From positions 716,652 through 780,651 of the forward strand of contig NZ_JAAOXD010000001.1 of assembly GCF_014694315.1 (NCBI RefSeq): 64,000 nt of DNA, in the 5' to 3' direction. The notes under the pieces are model-generated. The model was not told the origin of the DNA and did not search any database. It saw only the letters and a program-made list of their open reading frames with translations. The position numbers were made by a program, and so were the translations under genes. Source of the DNA: Arthrobacter ipis. Lineage in GTDB: Bacteria > Actinomycetota > Actinomycetes > Actinomycetales > Micrococcaceae. This document shows, piece by piece, positions 41,389 to 50,297 of the stretch (positions are counted from its first letter, which is position 1; every line of letters starts with the position of its first letter).

Positions 41389-42989
41389 TGGCCGAGGCCG
41401 CGCCGGGCGCAGGCGGCGGGCAGCTCCGCCCCCTCGAACCGGCCTCCAACGCTGTCCTTTCCGTGCGCGGTGGAGTAGGCGGGATCGCCTTCCAGCTCGA
41501 GGAACTGGATTCGGGGGCGCGGGAACTGGATGCACTCGCCCGGGATTTGGCGGCTGCCGAGCTCGGTATCTACAGGGTCTGGGAATCGCTGGGAAGCTAC
41601 CAGCGGGATGATCCGGCCAGCGGTGCCGGGGCCCTCACTGCCGTCTGGGAAGGGCAGCGTTCCGTGGCGGCGGTGCGGGAGGAGCTGGAGCGCCTTGCCG
41701 GGGGTGTGCGCGCCTGCCAGCTCGAGTACGAGGCCGCCGAGACGGCGAACCTGCTCATCACGCAGCTCCACTGGGACGCGCCATGGTTGTGGGGACGGCA
41801 GGCGGTTGACCTTGCCCTGGCCGGGGACTGGCGCCCCAACACGGCGAGCACCGAGGCGATCGCCTCGAGTTACCCGGTCGAGGCCGCTGCCTTCCTGGCC
41901 GCGCTTCTGGGAATACGGTCCGGTGAGATGGATGCCGCCGTGAAAATGGCGCTTGCCTCCGGCGGGGGTTCCAGTGCGCCGGTCCTGGTCCGCATGCTGC
42001 TGGACCGCGTAAGGCCCGACCTGAAACCGCGGCCGGTGAAGGCGCTGCAGGAAAGCTCCGACGAGAGTGCCCTGGACGCCTCTCCGGCAGGTCTCCTTGC
42101 CCGGGCAGGCCAGCTGGAAGACGCCGGCCCCGGCCGGATCGAGGTCATCCAGACAACGGCCGGGGGTGGGGATGCGTTCATCGTCATCATTCCCGGAACA
42201 GAGCCCGGCAACATGGGTGGCCCAAATCCTTTCGACGAGGCCGGCATCGGCGAAGCGCTGGGGTACGGGTCCGAGTACACTGCCCAAGCCATCCGGGAAG
42301 CCCTGCGCCAGGCCGGGGCGGCGGCAGGGGACCAGGTGGTGGCCGTGGGCTACAGCCAGGGCGGCATCCACGCGATGAACCTGAGCCAGGACAAGGCCTT
42401 CCTTGCCGAGTATGACCTCAGGTACGTGCTGACCGCGGGATCGCCTGTCGGCGCCATAACTCCAGAGCCCGGAGTCAGCAGCCTGCATCTGGAGCACCGG
42501 CAGGACTGGGTTCCCGGCAGCGAGGGCCTTCCCAACCCGGACACCAAGGACCGGGTGACGGTGACGCTCAACGGTCTGGTCCGGACACCTCGCGGTGAGG
42601 ACTCCGGGCTCGGTCCCGGGCACAGGCTCACCAATTACGAGGCGGGGGCCCGGGCAGTCTCGGCGAGCCCGGATCCTTCGCTGGCGGCGTCCACCGCCGC
42701 GCTTGCCGGGGTGGTGGGCGCGGGCGGAACGGCGAGGGTCACCCGCTTCCAGCTGGTCCGTGCACCGAGGCCGCCCGTGCCCACTCCGCAGCCGTCACTG
42801 CCCGGTCTGGGCAACTCCGGTCTGGGCAGGCCTGGCCTTGGCCAGTCCGGTTCGGCCCACCTCGCTCCGGGCCGGGCGATCCTTCCCGGCCAGTCAGTCC
42901 GCCCGGAACTCCACGGAGCCCGCGAGCTGCCGGGCGGGGGCGTCAGCGGTGGCGGGCGCCGGGGACCCGGTCTGCCACCAGCGAAATGA
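41388..42989 (+). CDS. Large protein with helical N-terminus and alpha/beta-hydrolase domain
   Basis: A 533-residue protein. Residues 1 to about 160 are helical (LEELDSGARELDALARDLAAAELG; LERLAGGVRACQLEYEAAETA), like WXG100/PPE-type regions. About 260-470 form an alpha/beta-hydrolase-like domain with the nucleophile elbow VAVGYSQGGIHAMNLS near residue 325 and IIPGTEPGNMGGPNPFDEAG before it. The C-terminus is Pro/Gly-rich and basic (GLGNSGLGRPGLGQSG). No signal peptide is seen, so export, if any, would use a WXG/type VII-like route with the small partner. Its 3' end overlaps the convergent membrane gene by 47 bases. Confidence 0.7.
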   Translation: MAEAAPGAGGGQLRPLEPASNAVLSVRGGVGGIAFQLEELDSGARELDALARDLAAAELGIYRVWESLGSYQRDDPASGAGALTAVWEGQRSVAAVREELERLAGGVRACQLEYEAAETANLLITQLHWDAPWLWGRQAVDLALAGDWRPNTASTEAIASSYPVEAAAFLAALLGIRSGEMDAAVKMALASGGGSSAPVLVRMLLDRVRPDLKPRPVKALQESSDESALDASPAGLLARAGQLEDAGPGRIEVIQTTAGGGDAFIVIIPGTEPGNMGGPNPFDEAGIGEALGYGSEYTAQAIREALRQAGAAAGDQVVAVGYSQGGIHAMNLSQDKAFLAEYDLRYVLTAGSPVGAITPEPGVSSLHLEHRQDWVPGSEGLPNPDTKDRVTVTLNGLVRTPRGEDSGLGPGHRLTNYEAGARAVSASPDPSLAASTAALAGVVGAGGTARVTRFQLVRAPRPPVPTPQPSLPGLGNSGLGRPGLGQSGSAHLAPGRAILPGQSVRPELHGARELPGGGVSGGGRRGPGLPPAK

Positions 42990-43371
42990 CGGTGATGATG
43001 ATGGCGGCCAGCACGGCGGTCCAGAAGAACGAATCGATGGTGAAGTGCACGGGCGTGTAGCCGCTTATCCAGGAGGTGAGGTAGAGCATCGCGGCGTTGA
43101 TCACAACGGTGAACAGGCCCAGCGTCAGGATGGTGATGGGCAGGGAGAGGAAAGTGACGATCGGCCGCACGAAGGCATTGACCAGGCCGAAAATCAGTCC
43201 GATGAACAGGTACGCGAGCACAATGCCGGCGGCGTCAGTTCCCTGGTTCACCCCTGTCTTGGCTACAGCTTCCGTGGTGGCTGTGGTGGAGATATCCAGG
43301 CCGGGCAGAAGCCAGCTGGCAATCCACAGCGCCAGTCCATTAATGATCACGCGCATGATGAAAGACCGCAT
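42943..43371 (-). CDS. Phage holin family-like small membrane protein
   Basis: A 142-residue protein with four hydrophobic helices: LALWIASWLLPGLDI, IVLAYLFIGLIFGLVNAFVRPIV, LPITILTLGLFTVVINAAMLYLT and FFWTAVLAAIIITVISLVADRV. NAFVRPIVTFLSLPITILTLG is the signature of the broadly distributed holin-IV/YvlD-type family, found in most actinobacterial chromosomes outside prophages. Function unknown, possibly envelope stress. Confidence 0.82.
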   Translation of the reverse strand: MRSFIMRVIINGLALWIASWLLPGLDISTTATTEAVAKTGVNQGTDAAGIVLAYLFIGLIFGLVNAFVRPIVTFLSLPITILTLGLFTVVINAAMLYLTSWISGYTPVHFTIDSFFWTAVLAAIIITVISLVADRVPGARHR

Positions 43372-43430
43372 GCGCCCATGCTGTCACACCGCAAGGTGGG
43401 GCAGTCAGTCAGGGGCATAGGCTAGGTGGC

Positions 43431-44549
43431 ATGACTTCATCAGAGACTATGGCGGGGGGCCTGAGGCCCCGACCGGTGGTTGACCGGCTGCCCCGCTACG
43501 CTGCAGGTAAGCCGCCCGTCGCCGTCGACGGCCTTGCAAGCTACAAACTGTCGTCCAACGAGAACCCGCTGCCGCCCATCCCGGCCGTGGTGGAGGCCAT
43601 TGCCGCCCAGACCGACTTCAACCGCTACCCGGACCCGCTCAGCACCAAGCTCCGCACCGCGCTCGCCGGATTCCTCGACGTCCCGGCCGAGGACATCGTC
43701 ACCGGTGCCGGCAGCCTCGGCGCCCTCACCCAGCTGCTGGCCACGTTCGCCGGCCAGAATGACGACGGCAAGCCCGACGAAGTGATCTACGCCTGGCGGT
43801 CCTTCGAGGCCTATCCCATCTGCGTGGGGCTGGCCGGGGCAGAGAGCGTGCGGATCCCCGTGACCGCCGACGGGCGCCATGACCTTGACGCGATGGCCGC
43901 GGCCGTGACCGCGCGAACCAGGGTGATCCTGCTCTGCACTCCCAACAACCCCACGGGCCCCATCCTGACCGCCCAGGAAACTGAGCGCTTCATCCGGGCG
44001 GTGCCGTCAGACGTTGTAGTGGTCATCGATGAGGCCTACCAGGAGTTCGTCCGGGCGGAAGACGCGGTGGACGGCATTCGGATGTACCGAAAGTACCCCA
44101 ATGTGGTGGTGCTTAGGACGTTCTCCAAGGCGCACGGCCTTGCCGGCCTTCGGGTCGGTTACAGCGTTTCCCAGCCCCAGCTCACCCAGCACCTGCGCGT
44201 CGCCGCCACCCCGTTCGCGGTCTCGCAGATCGCCGAACAGGCCGCCGTTGTGTCCCTGCAGAATTTTGGCCAGGTTGTAGAAAGGGTACAAAGCCTGGTG
44301 GCGGAACGGGACCGTGTAACGGCAGGACTCCGGGACCTCGGCTGGTTCATTCCGGACGCCCAGGGAAACTTTGTCTGGCTCAATCTTGGCGAGAACAGTG
44401 CGGAGTTCGCCCAGCTCGCCGGGGAACGGGCGCTGTCCGTACGACCCTTCGGAAACGAAGGTGTCAGGGTCAGCATCGGCGAAGTGGAAGCGAACACGCG
44501 ATTCCTGGACCTCTGTGCGGTTTACACAAAACCGCCACGCCGTTCCTAG
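43431..44549 (+). CDS. hisC: Histidinol-phosphate/aromatic aminotransferase
   Basis: A 372-residue class I/II PLP aminotransferase. SSNENPLPPIPAVVEAI and FNRYPDPLSTKLRTALA are typical of HisC, VVIDEAYQEFVRAEDAV binds PLP, and the Schiff-base lysine is in RTFSKAHGLAGLRVGY. The enzyme makes histidinol phosphate; related actinobacterial enzymes act on phenylalanine (Pat). No other his genes are adjacent, so Pat is a real alternative. Confidence 0.8.
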   Translation: MTSSETMAGGLRPRPVVDRLPRYAAGKPPVAVDGLASYKLSSNENPLPPIPAVVEAIAAQTDFNRYPDPLSTKLRTALAGFLDVPAEDIVTGAGSLGALTQLLATFAGQNDDGKPDEVIYAWRSFEAYPICVGLAGAESVRIPVTADGRHDLDAMAAAVTARTRVILLCTPNNPTGPILTAQETERFIRAVPSDVVVVIDEAYQEFVRAEDAVDGIRMYRKYPNVVVLRTFSKAHGLAGLRVGYSVSQPQLTQHLRVAATPFAVSQIAEQAAVVSLQNFGQVVERVQSLVAERDRVTAGLRDLGWFIPDAQGNFVWLNLGENSAEFAQLAGERALSVRPFGNEGVRVSIGEVEANTRFLDLCAVYTKPPRRS

Positions 44550-44608
44550 CGCTTAACAAACAGCCGGCGCTACCTACGCCGGATAAAGTAAGGGACAGTA
44601 AGCCAAAT

Positions 44609-44650
44609 ATATATGCCTCGCCAGGAATGCATACCTTGTGAGGCATATAT
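44609..44650. promoter_or_regulatory. AT-rich operator-like inverted repeat before the 2-oxoacid dehydrogenase operon
   Basis: ATATATGCCTC (44609-44619) and GAGGCATATAT (44640-44650) are perfect 11-bp inverted arms separated by 20 bases. The spacer contains GGAATGCATACC, itself nearly palindromic. It lies 48 bases before the E1alpha start and stands out as AT-rich in this genome. Confidence 0.6.
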
Positions 44651-44697
44651 CCCAGCGACATTGCAACGCATCCGGATGCGGCAGGCAAGGAGACGGT

Positions 44698-45942
44698 ATG
44701 GGCGCAACACATCTGCCCTCCACCGAGTTCGATGGAACGGAACTGGACGACCAGCTCGAGGCGCAGGCCGAGGCGGCCCTGGGCGTGCCTTCGACTGAAA
44801 TGGTCCAGCTTCTGGGCCCCGATGGCACATTGGGCACCGACTCCGTGTTCTCCGAGTATGCCGAGCGTCTCGACGCCGAAAAACTCCGGGGTTTCTACGC
44901 GGACATGGCGGCCATTCGCCGTTTCGACCAGGAAGCCACGGCCCTGCAGCGGCAGGGCCAGCTGGCCCTGTGGGTTCCGCTGACTGGCCAGGAAGCAGCC
45001 CAGATCGGATCCGGGCGTGCCAGCCAGCCGCAGGACTACATCTTCCCCACCTACCGCGAGCACGGCGTCGCCCTGACCCGCAACGTGGACCTGGCCGAAC
45101 TGCTGAAGCAGTTCCGCGGCGTCTCCAACGGCGGGTGGAACCCCAAGGACACCAACTTCCACCTGTACACACTGGTGCTCGCTGCGCAGACGCCGCACGC
45201 CGTCGGGTACGCCATGGGCATCCAGCGCGACCAGCGGCTGGCAGCGGCCCAAGGAGTGGAGGGTGCCCAGGGCGTCGGCGGCCCGGCCGAGCCGAAGGCC
45301 GCCGTCATGGTCTACTTCGGCGACGGTGCAAGCTCCGAGGGCGACGTCCACGAGTCCATGGTGTTCGCGTCCTCGTACAACGCCCCCGTGGTCTTCTTCT
45401 GCCAGAACAACCACTGGGCAATCTCCGTGCCAACCGCTGTGCAGACCCGGATCCCGCTCTCCAACCGGGCCAAGGGCTACGGCTTCCCGGGCATCCGCGT
45501 GGACGGCAACGACGTCGTGGCCGTGCACGCCGTCACCGAGTGGGCGCTCGAGCACGCACGCCAGGGCAACGGCCCGGTGCTCATTGAGGCCTTCACCTAC
45601 CGCGTGGGCGCGCACACCACGGCCGACGACCCCACGAAGTACCGCGAGTCCTCGGAAGAGGCCCTCTGGCGGGAAAAGGATCCGCTGGACCGGCTGGAGA
45701 AGTACCTGCGGGCTGAGGGTATGGCCGATGACGCCTTCTTCGCCCAGGTTGACGCCGACGGCGCCGAACTCGCCGCGTACATCCGCAAGTCCACCTATGA
45801 GTCGGACGCACCGGATATCAGGACCGCCTTTGCCAACACCTACGTCGAGGCGCACCCGCTCGTGGCCGAGGAACTGGCATGGTTCGAAGAGTACAGCGCG
45901 GGCTTTGCCGGCGGGGACGAGGGAGAAGGGGCAGACCGCTGA
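44698..45942 (+). CDS. bkdA: Branched-chain 2-oxoacid dehydrogenase E1 alpha subunit
   Basis: A 414-residue thiamine diphosphate-dependent dehydrogenase subunit. MAAIRRFDQEATALQRQGQLALW and VPLTGQEAAQIGSGRA are typical of the BCKDH-type E1alpha, and the ThDP motif is YFGDGASSEGDVHESM with the conserved FFCQNNHWAIS. The phosphorylation-loop-like YRVGAHTTADDPTKYR follows. AAGGAGA precedes the ATG at 44698. With E1beta and E2 it oxidatively decarboxylates branched-chain 2-oxoacids, although a pyruvate-type substrate is possible. An E3 gene is not in the operon. Confidence 0.87.
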   Translation: MGATHLPSTEFDGTELDDQLEAQAEAALGVPSTEMVQLLGPDGTLGTDSVFSEYAERLDAEKLRGFYADMAAIRRFDQEATALQRQGQLALWVPLTGQEAAQIGSGRASQPQDYIFPTYREHGVALTRNVDLAELLKQFRGVSNGGWNPKDTNFHLYTLVLAAQTPHAVGYAMGIQRDQRLAAAQGVEGAQGVGGPAEPKAAVMVYFGDGASSEGDVHESMVFASSYNAPVVFFCQNNHWAISVPTAVQTRIPLSNRAKGYGFPGIRVDGNDVVAVHAVTEWALEHARQGNGPVLIEAFTYRVGAHTTADDPTKYRESSEEALWREKDPLDRLEKYLRAEGMADDAFFAQVDADGAELAAYIRKSTYESDAPDIRTAFANTYVEAHPLVAEELAWFEEYSAGFAGGDEGEGADR

Positions 45943-46922
45943 TGACCACCATGACCATTGCCAAGGCAATTAATGAGGGCCTGCGCGCCACGCTCAGCAA
46001 CACCCCCAAGTCCCTGCTGATGGGCGAGGACATCGGTCCGCTCGGCGGCGTCTACCGTGTCACGGACGGCCTGATCGGCGAATTCGGAGCGGACCGGGTG
46101 GTGGACACCCCGCTCGCCGAATCCGGCATCATCGGCACCGCGATCGGCCTGGCGCTGCGCGGCTACCTCCCCGTTGCCGAGATCCAGTTCGATGGCTTCG
46201 TCTTCCCCGGCTTCAACCAGATCACCACCCAGCTGGCCAAAATGCACTCGCGCAGCAACGGCAACCTCACCGTGCCCGTGGTCATCCGCATCCCCTACGG
46301 CGGCGGCATCGGCTCCATCGAGCACCATTCCGAGTCGCCGGAGGCGCTGTTCGCACATACCCCCGGGCTGCGCATCATCACTCCGTCCAACCCCCACGAC
46401 GCCTACTGGATGATCCAGCAGGCCGTGAACTGCCAGGACCCGGTGATCTTCTTCGAACCGAAGCGCCGCTACTGGCTCAAGGGCGAGGTTGACACCGAAT
46501 CAGCCGGCCCGGCCGAGGATCCGTTCAAGGCACATGTGGTCCGGGAAGGAACCGACGCCACGGTGGTGGTCTACGGCCCGCTCGTCCCCGTGGCCCTCGC
46601 TGCCGCCAACGCCGCGGCGGAGGACGGCCGCAGCATCGAGGTGATCGACCTGCGCTCCATCTCGCCGATCGACTTCGACGCCATCGAAACCTCCGTCAAG
46701 AAGACGGGCCGTCTGGTCGTGGCGCACGAGGCTCCCACTTTCGGCGGCATCGGCGGTGAAATCGCCGCGCGGATCAGCGAACGGGCCTTCCACTCGCTGG
46801 AGGCGCCGGTCATCCGGGTGGGCGGCTTCCACATGCCGTATCCCGTGGCCAAGGTCGAAGAGGACTACCTTCCGGACATCGACCGCATCCTTGAGGCGCT
46901 GGACCGCGCCTTCGCGTACTGA
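45942..46922 (+). CDS. bkdB: Branched-chain 2-oxoacid dehydrogenase E1 beta subunit
   Basis: A 326-residue transketolase-like subunit. LLMGEDIGPLGGVYRVTDGL, DTPLAESGIIGTAIGLALRG, FDGFVFPGFNQITTQLAKM and RIPYGGGIGSIEHHSESPEA are diagnostic. It forms the alpha2beta2 E1 with the preceding gene, which it overlaps by one base (TGATG). Confidence 0.92.
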   Translation: MTTMTIAKAINEGLRATLSNTPKSLLMGEDIGPLGGVYRVTDGLIGEFGADRVVDTPLAESGIIGTAIGLALRGYLPVAEIQFDGFVFPGFNQITTQLAKMHSRSNGNLTVPVVIRIPYGGGIGSIEHHSESPEALFAHTPGLRIITPSNPHDAYWMIQQAVNCQDPVIFFEPKRRYWLKGEVDTESAGPAEDPFKAHVVREGTDATVVVYGPLVPVALAAANAAAEDGRSIEVIDLRSISPIDFDAIETSVKKTGRLVVAHEAPTFGGIGGEIAARISERAFHSLEAPVIRVGGFHMPYPVAKVEEDYLPDIDRILEALDRAFAY

Positions 46923-47009
46923 CAGCGCCGCGCACCAGCACCTGCTGACTCTCTCGCCTACCGGCTCCGCACCTCCCGGAGCGCCCCAGCATTCGAACCC
47001 GAGGATCCC

Positions 47010-48545
47010 ATGACGCTTAACAAGTTCAACCTCCCCGACGTCGGTGAGGGCCTGACCGAGGCAGAGATCGTTTCGTGGAAGGTCAAGCCCGGCGATGAGG
47101 TGGCCATCAACGACGTCCTGTGCGAGATCGAGACGGCCAAGTCCCTCGTCGAGCTCCCGTCGCCATTTGCCGGTACCGTCACCGAACTGCTGGTTTCGGA
47201 AGGAGCGACGGTCGACGTCGGGACCGCCATCATCAGCGTTTCTGACACCATGCACGGCGACCCCACACCGGCCGACGCACCGGTGCCCGCCGTCGAGGCC
47301 ACTGAGCCTGCGCTGATGTACGGAAAGCTCCCAACCGACGGCGAAGCTGCCGACGGCGGAGCCGCTGCCGGCGGCCTGGCCTCCGGTCCGCTGGTGGGTT
47401 CAGGCCCCAAGGCTGACGCCGTGAAGCGGCGCCCGCGCAAGACCAGGCCGGCGATTCCGGCAGATGCAGTCCACGGCGCCCCGGAAGTCGAGCCTGTCCA
47501 GCCACGGTCGGCGAAGGATGCGCTTCTGGACGGTCCGCCCAGCGCCGGGGCGGTGGCCGGGCCTGTCGTGACGAGGCGGCCCGAGTGGACGCCCGCTCTC
47601 GAAACTGACAAGCCAACGCTGGGCGGGGCCATTTCCGGGCTCATGAACAGGGTCCTGGCCAAGCCGCCGGTGCGGAAGATCGCCCGCGACCTGGGCATTG
47701 ACCTGGCCGACGTCGTGGCCACGGGTGCACGCGGCGAGGTGACGCGCGAGGACCTGGTCAGCTACCAAGCACAGCGGGATGCAGAACTGGACAAGGCGGA
47801 CACCTTCTGGGGCATGTCAGGCCGTCCCCAGGAACAGCGGATCGAACGGGTCCCGGTCAAGGGAGTCCGCAAGGCCACCGCGAAGGCCATGGTGGAGTCG
47901 GCGTTCGCCGCGCCGCACGTGAGCATCTTCGTGGACGTGGATGCCAGCCGCACCATGGAATTCGTCAAGCGGCTCAAGGCTTCGCGCGACTTCGAGGGCA
48001 TCAAGGTCTCCCCGCTGCTGATCCTCGCGAAGGCTGTCATCTGGGCCGCAGCGCGGAACCCGAGCGTGAACGCCACTTGGGTGGACAACGCGGACGGCAG
48101 TGACACCGCGGAGATCCACATCAAGCACTTCATGAACCTGGGCATTGCCGCGGCCACGCCCCGCGGGCTCATGGTACCGAACATCAAGAACGCCCAGGAC
48201 CTGTCGCTCAAGGAACTGGCGCTGGCCCTCAATGAGCTCGCCACCACCGCGCGTGCCGGCAAGACCCAGCCGGCGCAGATGCAGGGCGGCACGCTGACGG
48301 TCACCAACATCGGTGCCCTCGGCATCGACACCGGAACCCCCATCATCAACCCCGGTGAAGTGGCCATCGTGGCGTTTGGAACCATCAAGCAAAAGCCATG
48401 GGTCCTGGACGGCGAGGTCATTCCGCGCTGGATCACCACGCTCGGCGGATCCTTCGACCACCGCGTGGTGGACGGCGACTTATCAGCCCGCTTCATGGCC
48501 GACGTCGCCGCCATCCTGGAGGAGCCGGCACTGCTGCTCGACTGA
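47010..48545 (+). CDS. bkdC: Dihydrolipoamide acyltransferase (E2)
   Basis: A 511-residue E2 core. The lipoyl domain (1-80) carries the modified lysine K44 in [11 protein letters not shown]. An Ala/Pro-rich linker of about 120 residues follows. The E3-binding domain lies at about 210-255 ([21 protein letters not shown]), and the catalytic domain ends with [18 protein letters not shown]. It transfers branched-chain acyl groups to CoA. It is 87 bases after bkdB in the same operon. Confidence 0.93.
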   Translation: MTLNKFNLPDVGEGLTEAEIVSWKVKPGDEVAINDVLCEIETAKSLVELPSPFAGTVTELLVSEGATVDVGTAIISVSDTMHGDPTPADAPVPAVEATEPALMYGKLPTDGEAADGGAAAGGLASGPLVGSGPKADAVKRRPRKTRPAIPADAVHGAPEVEPVQPRSAKDALLDGPPSAGAVAGPVVTRRPEWTPALETDKPTLGGAISGLMNRVLAKPPVRKIARDLGIDLADVVATGARGEVTREDLVSYQAQRDAELDKADTFWGMSGRPQEQRIERVPVKGVRKATAKAMVESAFAAPHVSIFVDVDASRTMEFVKRLKASRDFEGIKVSPLLILAKAVIWAAARNPSVNATWVDNADGSDTAEIHIKHFMNLGIAAATPRGLMVPNIKNAQDLSLKELALALNELATTARAGKTQPAQMQGGTLTVTNIGALGIDTGTPIINPGEVAIVAFGTIKQKPWVLDGEVIPRWITTLGGSFDHRVVDGDLSARFMADVAAILEEPALLLD

Positions 48546-48567
48546 CCTTCCCTGCTGCTCGACTGAC
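48531..48567 (+). repeat. 21-base tandem duplication containing the E2 stop codon
   Basis: CTGCTGCTCGACTGAC at 48531-48546 recurs at 48552-48567. The first copy encodes LLLD and the stop; the second repeats them in the untranslated region, giving a second in-frame TGA 21 bases later. Confidence 0.7.
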
Positions 48568-48569
48568 GG

Positions 48570-48594
48570 TCCCCGGAGCGGTACCCTCCGGGGA
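48570..48594 (+). terminator. Probable terminator of the bkd operon
   Basis: TCCCCGGAG (48570-48578) pairs with CTCCGGGGA (48586-48594) around a 7-base loop. No T-run follows. Confidence 0.55.
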
Positions 48595-48631
48595 AGGGGG
48601 GAAGGCCGGACAGTCAGGGACGGGGTTTCCC

Positions 48632-49261
48632 ATGGGTGAGGATCGCGGGATCATGAGCATCCGCGTGAAGAACCGCGTGGCCCGGGTGATCACGGAGGCC
48701 CTTCAGCCGCCGATCACCGTAGCTCTGCTGCTGCTCCTCAGCCCCGCACTGGAACCCGGCTTTCCGGGCACCGTCTGGTTCGGCGCCGTGGCGGTGCTGT
48801 TTGTGTGCGTGCTGCCCCTGGCCGCCGTCGTCCTTCTGGTCCGTCTGGGCAAGGTGACTGACCACCACGTCAGTAACCGCAAGCAACGAGCACCGGTGCT
48901 TGCCATGACGGTGGTGTCACTGCTCGCGGGGCTGGCAGTGCTCCTGGCCATCAACGCGCCGTACAGCGTCATTGTGGTGGTGCTGGCCATAGTGGGCGGC
49001 GTGGTGGTGCTCGCCGCCATCAGCCTGTTCTGGAAAATTAGCGGCCACGCCGGGGCGATCGCGCTGACAACGGTTATCGCGGTGCTCATCCTGGGCGTCC
49101 CGTGGATTCCGCTGCTGCTGCTGATTCCCGCTGTCGGCTGGTCCCGGGTGGTGCTGCGCGCCCATACGGTGGCGCAGGTTGTTGCGGGCGCGCTGGTGGG
49201 CGGTGGCGTCACCGCCGGGCTGTGGTGGCTACTGCGTGAGGTGCTGGTCCGGATCGGCTGA
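48632..49261 (+). CDS. PAP2-like membrane phosphatase family protein
   Basis: A 209-residue membrane protein with about six helices. KISGHAGAIALTTVIAVLIL carries the SGH element, and VGWSRVVLRAHTVAQVVAGALVGGG the SR-x5-H element, both part of the PAP2 (phosphatidic acid phosphatase) active site. RLGKVTDHHVSNRKQRAPVLA precedes them. It probably dephosphorylates a lipid phosphate. The start at 48632 is uncertain; an ATG at 48653 is also possible. Confidence 0.75.
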   Translation: MGEDRGIMSIRVKNRVARVITEALQPPITVALLLLLSPALEPGFPGTVWFGAVAVLFVCVLPLAAVVLLVRLGKVTDHHVSNRKQRAPVLAMTVVSLLAGLAVLLAINAPYSVIVVVLAIVGGVVVLAAISLFWKISGHAGAIALTTVIAVLILGVPWIPLLLLIPAVGWSRVVLRAHTVAQVVAGALVGGGVTAGLWWLLREVLVRIG

Positions 49262-49275
49262 CGCCGGGGAACGGC

Positions 49276-49617
49276 TTAGTAGGCGGCGTAAGAGCTGGCC
49301 AGCAGCTGGGCCATTGCAGGATCGGCGGACATGCCTGCCATGCTCACCGCGGCGGCCAGCATGACGCCGGATACGGCGGCGATGCCGGAGCTCACGAGCG
49401 TGAGGAACTTCCAGTCCTCGCGCAGGACGCTCTTCAGCGTGTCCGGCAGCTGCAGGTCCGGGGAGATGAGGTTCGGGGCGCTGTCCACGGAACCGTCGTC
49501 GAGAAGGGCGATCACACGGCCCGCGGAGCGGTCCACGCGCATGGCGCTGATGTGGTTGCCGTGGCGGGCAAGGAGGATGTCGTGGCCGACAAGGTGGCGA
49601 CGCTGGAGAGTAAGCAC
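49276..49617 (-). CDS. Small hypothetical membrane protein
   Basis: A 113-residue protein of unknown function. The first 60 residues look like a small beta-rich domain (RRHLVGHDILLARHGNHISAMRVD, GRVIALLDDGSVDSAP), and one hydrophobic segment follows at about 73-95 (FLTLVSSGIAAVSGVMLAAAV). AGGGGA lies six bases before the GTG at 49617. Confidence 0.6.
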   Translation of the reverse strand: MLTLQRRHLVGHDILLARHGNHISAMRVDRSAGRVIALLDDGSVDSAPNLISPDLQLPDTLKSVLREDWKFLTLVSSGIAAVSGVMLAAAVSMAGMSADPAMAQLLASSYAAY

Positions 49618-49626
49618 AGTGTTCCC

Positions 49627-49686
49627 CTGAAAGGTAGATTTGGGTTTGTCCGCACCATCGGGGGCACCTCCAATTTTATCTTTCAG
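49627..49686. repeat. Imperfect inverted repeat upstream of the small membrane protein
   Basis: CTGAAAGGTAGATTTG (49627-49642) and CAATTTTATCTTTCAG (49671-49686) pair at 13 of 16 positions. It spans the likely promoter of the gene at 49276-49617 and is unusually AT-rich. Confidence 0.4.
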
Positions 49687-49762
49687 GCCACGCCGGATTG
49701 CCGGAAAACGTGGTGAGACTGCCCACCCGCCGGAGTGATCCGCGTCAAGTCAGGCTTGTGCT

Positions 49763-49791
49763 GGGCAGGCCCGCGGTGACCAGGCCTGCCC
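49763..49791 (-). terminator. Possible terminator after the universal stress protein gene
   Basis: GGGCAGGCC (49763-49771) pairs with GGCCTGCCC (49783-49791), a 9-bp stem about 20 bases beyond the stop on the minus strand. No T-run follows. Confidence 0.4.
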
Positions 49792-49811
49792 GAGTCAGGC
49801 CGGGGCTGGGG

Positions 49812-50243
49812 CTAGTCCGCTCCGTAGGTATTTGCGATGTAGACGTCGCAGGACGCACTGTGCGCCACGGTGTTCGCCACGCTGCCCAGCACGCGCCCAA
49901 GGCCCTGCATGCGGCGGTTTCCCACCACGATCATCCTCGCCTCAAGGCGGTCCGCCTCCTTGACCAGGGCCTCCGCCGGCTTACCCCGAGCCGCGGAGTA
50001 GGTGATCTTGAGTTCGCCGCCGGCCAAGGCAGCCGCCACCTCCCGGGCCACCCTTTCGGCTTCTCCGGCGTCTGACACGATCCACCGGTCACTGCCGCTG
50101 CCGAAGACTTCGGTCCGGTCGGTATCGAAAGCGGACACGACATGGAGCCGGGCGCCCAGCGCGCCGGCCAAATCCCGTGCCACCTCCGCTGCCTTGCGCG
50201 CGGTACCGCTTCCGTCCACACCCACAACAATGGTTTCCGCCAT
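49812..50243 (-). CDS. Universal stress protein
   Basis: A 143-residue single-domain UspA protein. IVVGVDGSGTARKAAEVA opens the fold, and the ATP-binding motif is VVGNRRMQGLGRVLGSVANTV near residues 105-125, matching G-x2-G-x9-G-S/T in modified form. It probably binds ATP and responds to starvation or hypoxia. Confidence 0.88.
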   Translation of the reverse strand: MAETIVVGVDGSGTARKAAEVARDLAGALGARLHVVSAFDTDRTEVFGSGSDRWIVSDAGEAERVAREVAAALAGGELKITYSAARGKPAEALVKEADRLEARMIVVGNRRMQGLGRVLGSVANTVAHSASCDVYIANTYGAD

Positions 50244-50297
50244 GGCCTTATCTCCTTTGAATATCCCGAATGATCTGATGTCCCCGCCGGCCGCAGC

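Noticed and set aside
42943..43371. Holin-like gene as evidence of a prophage
   Set aside because: The family is widespread on actinobacterial chromosomes and no phage structural, integrase or lysin gene is nearby.
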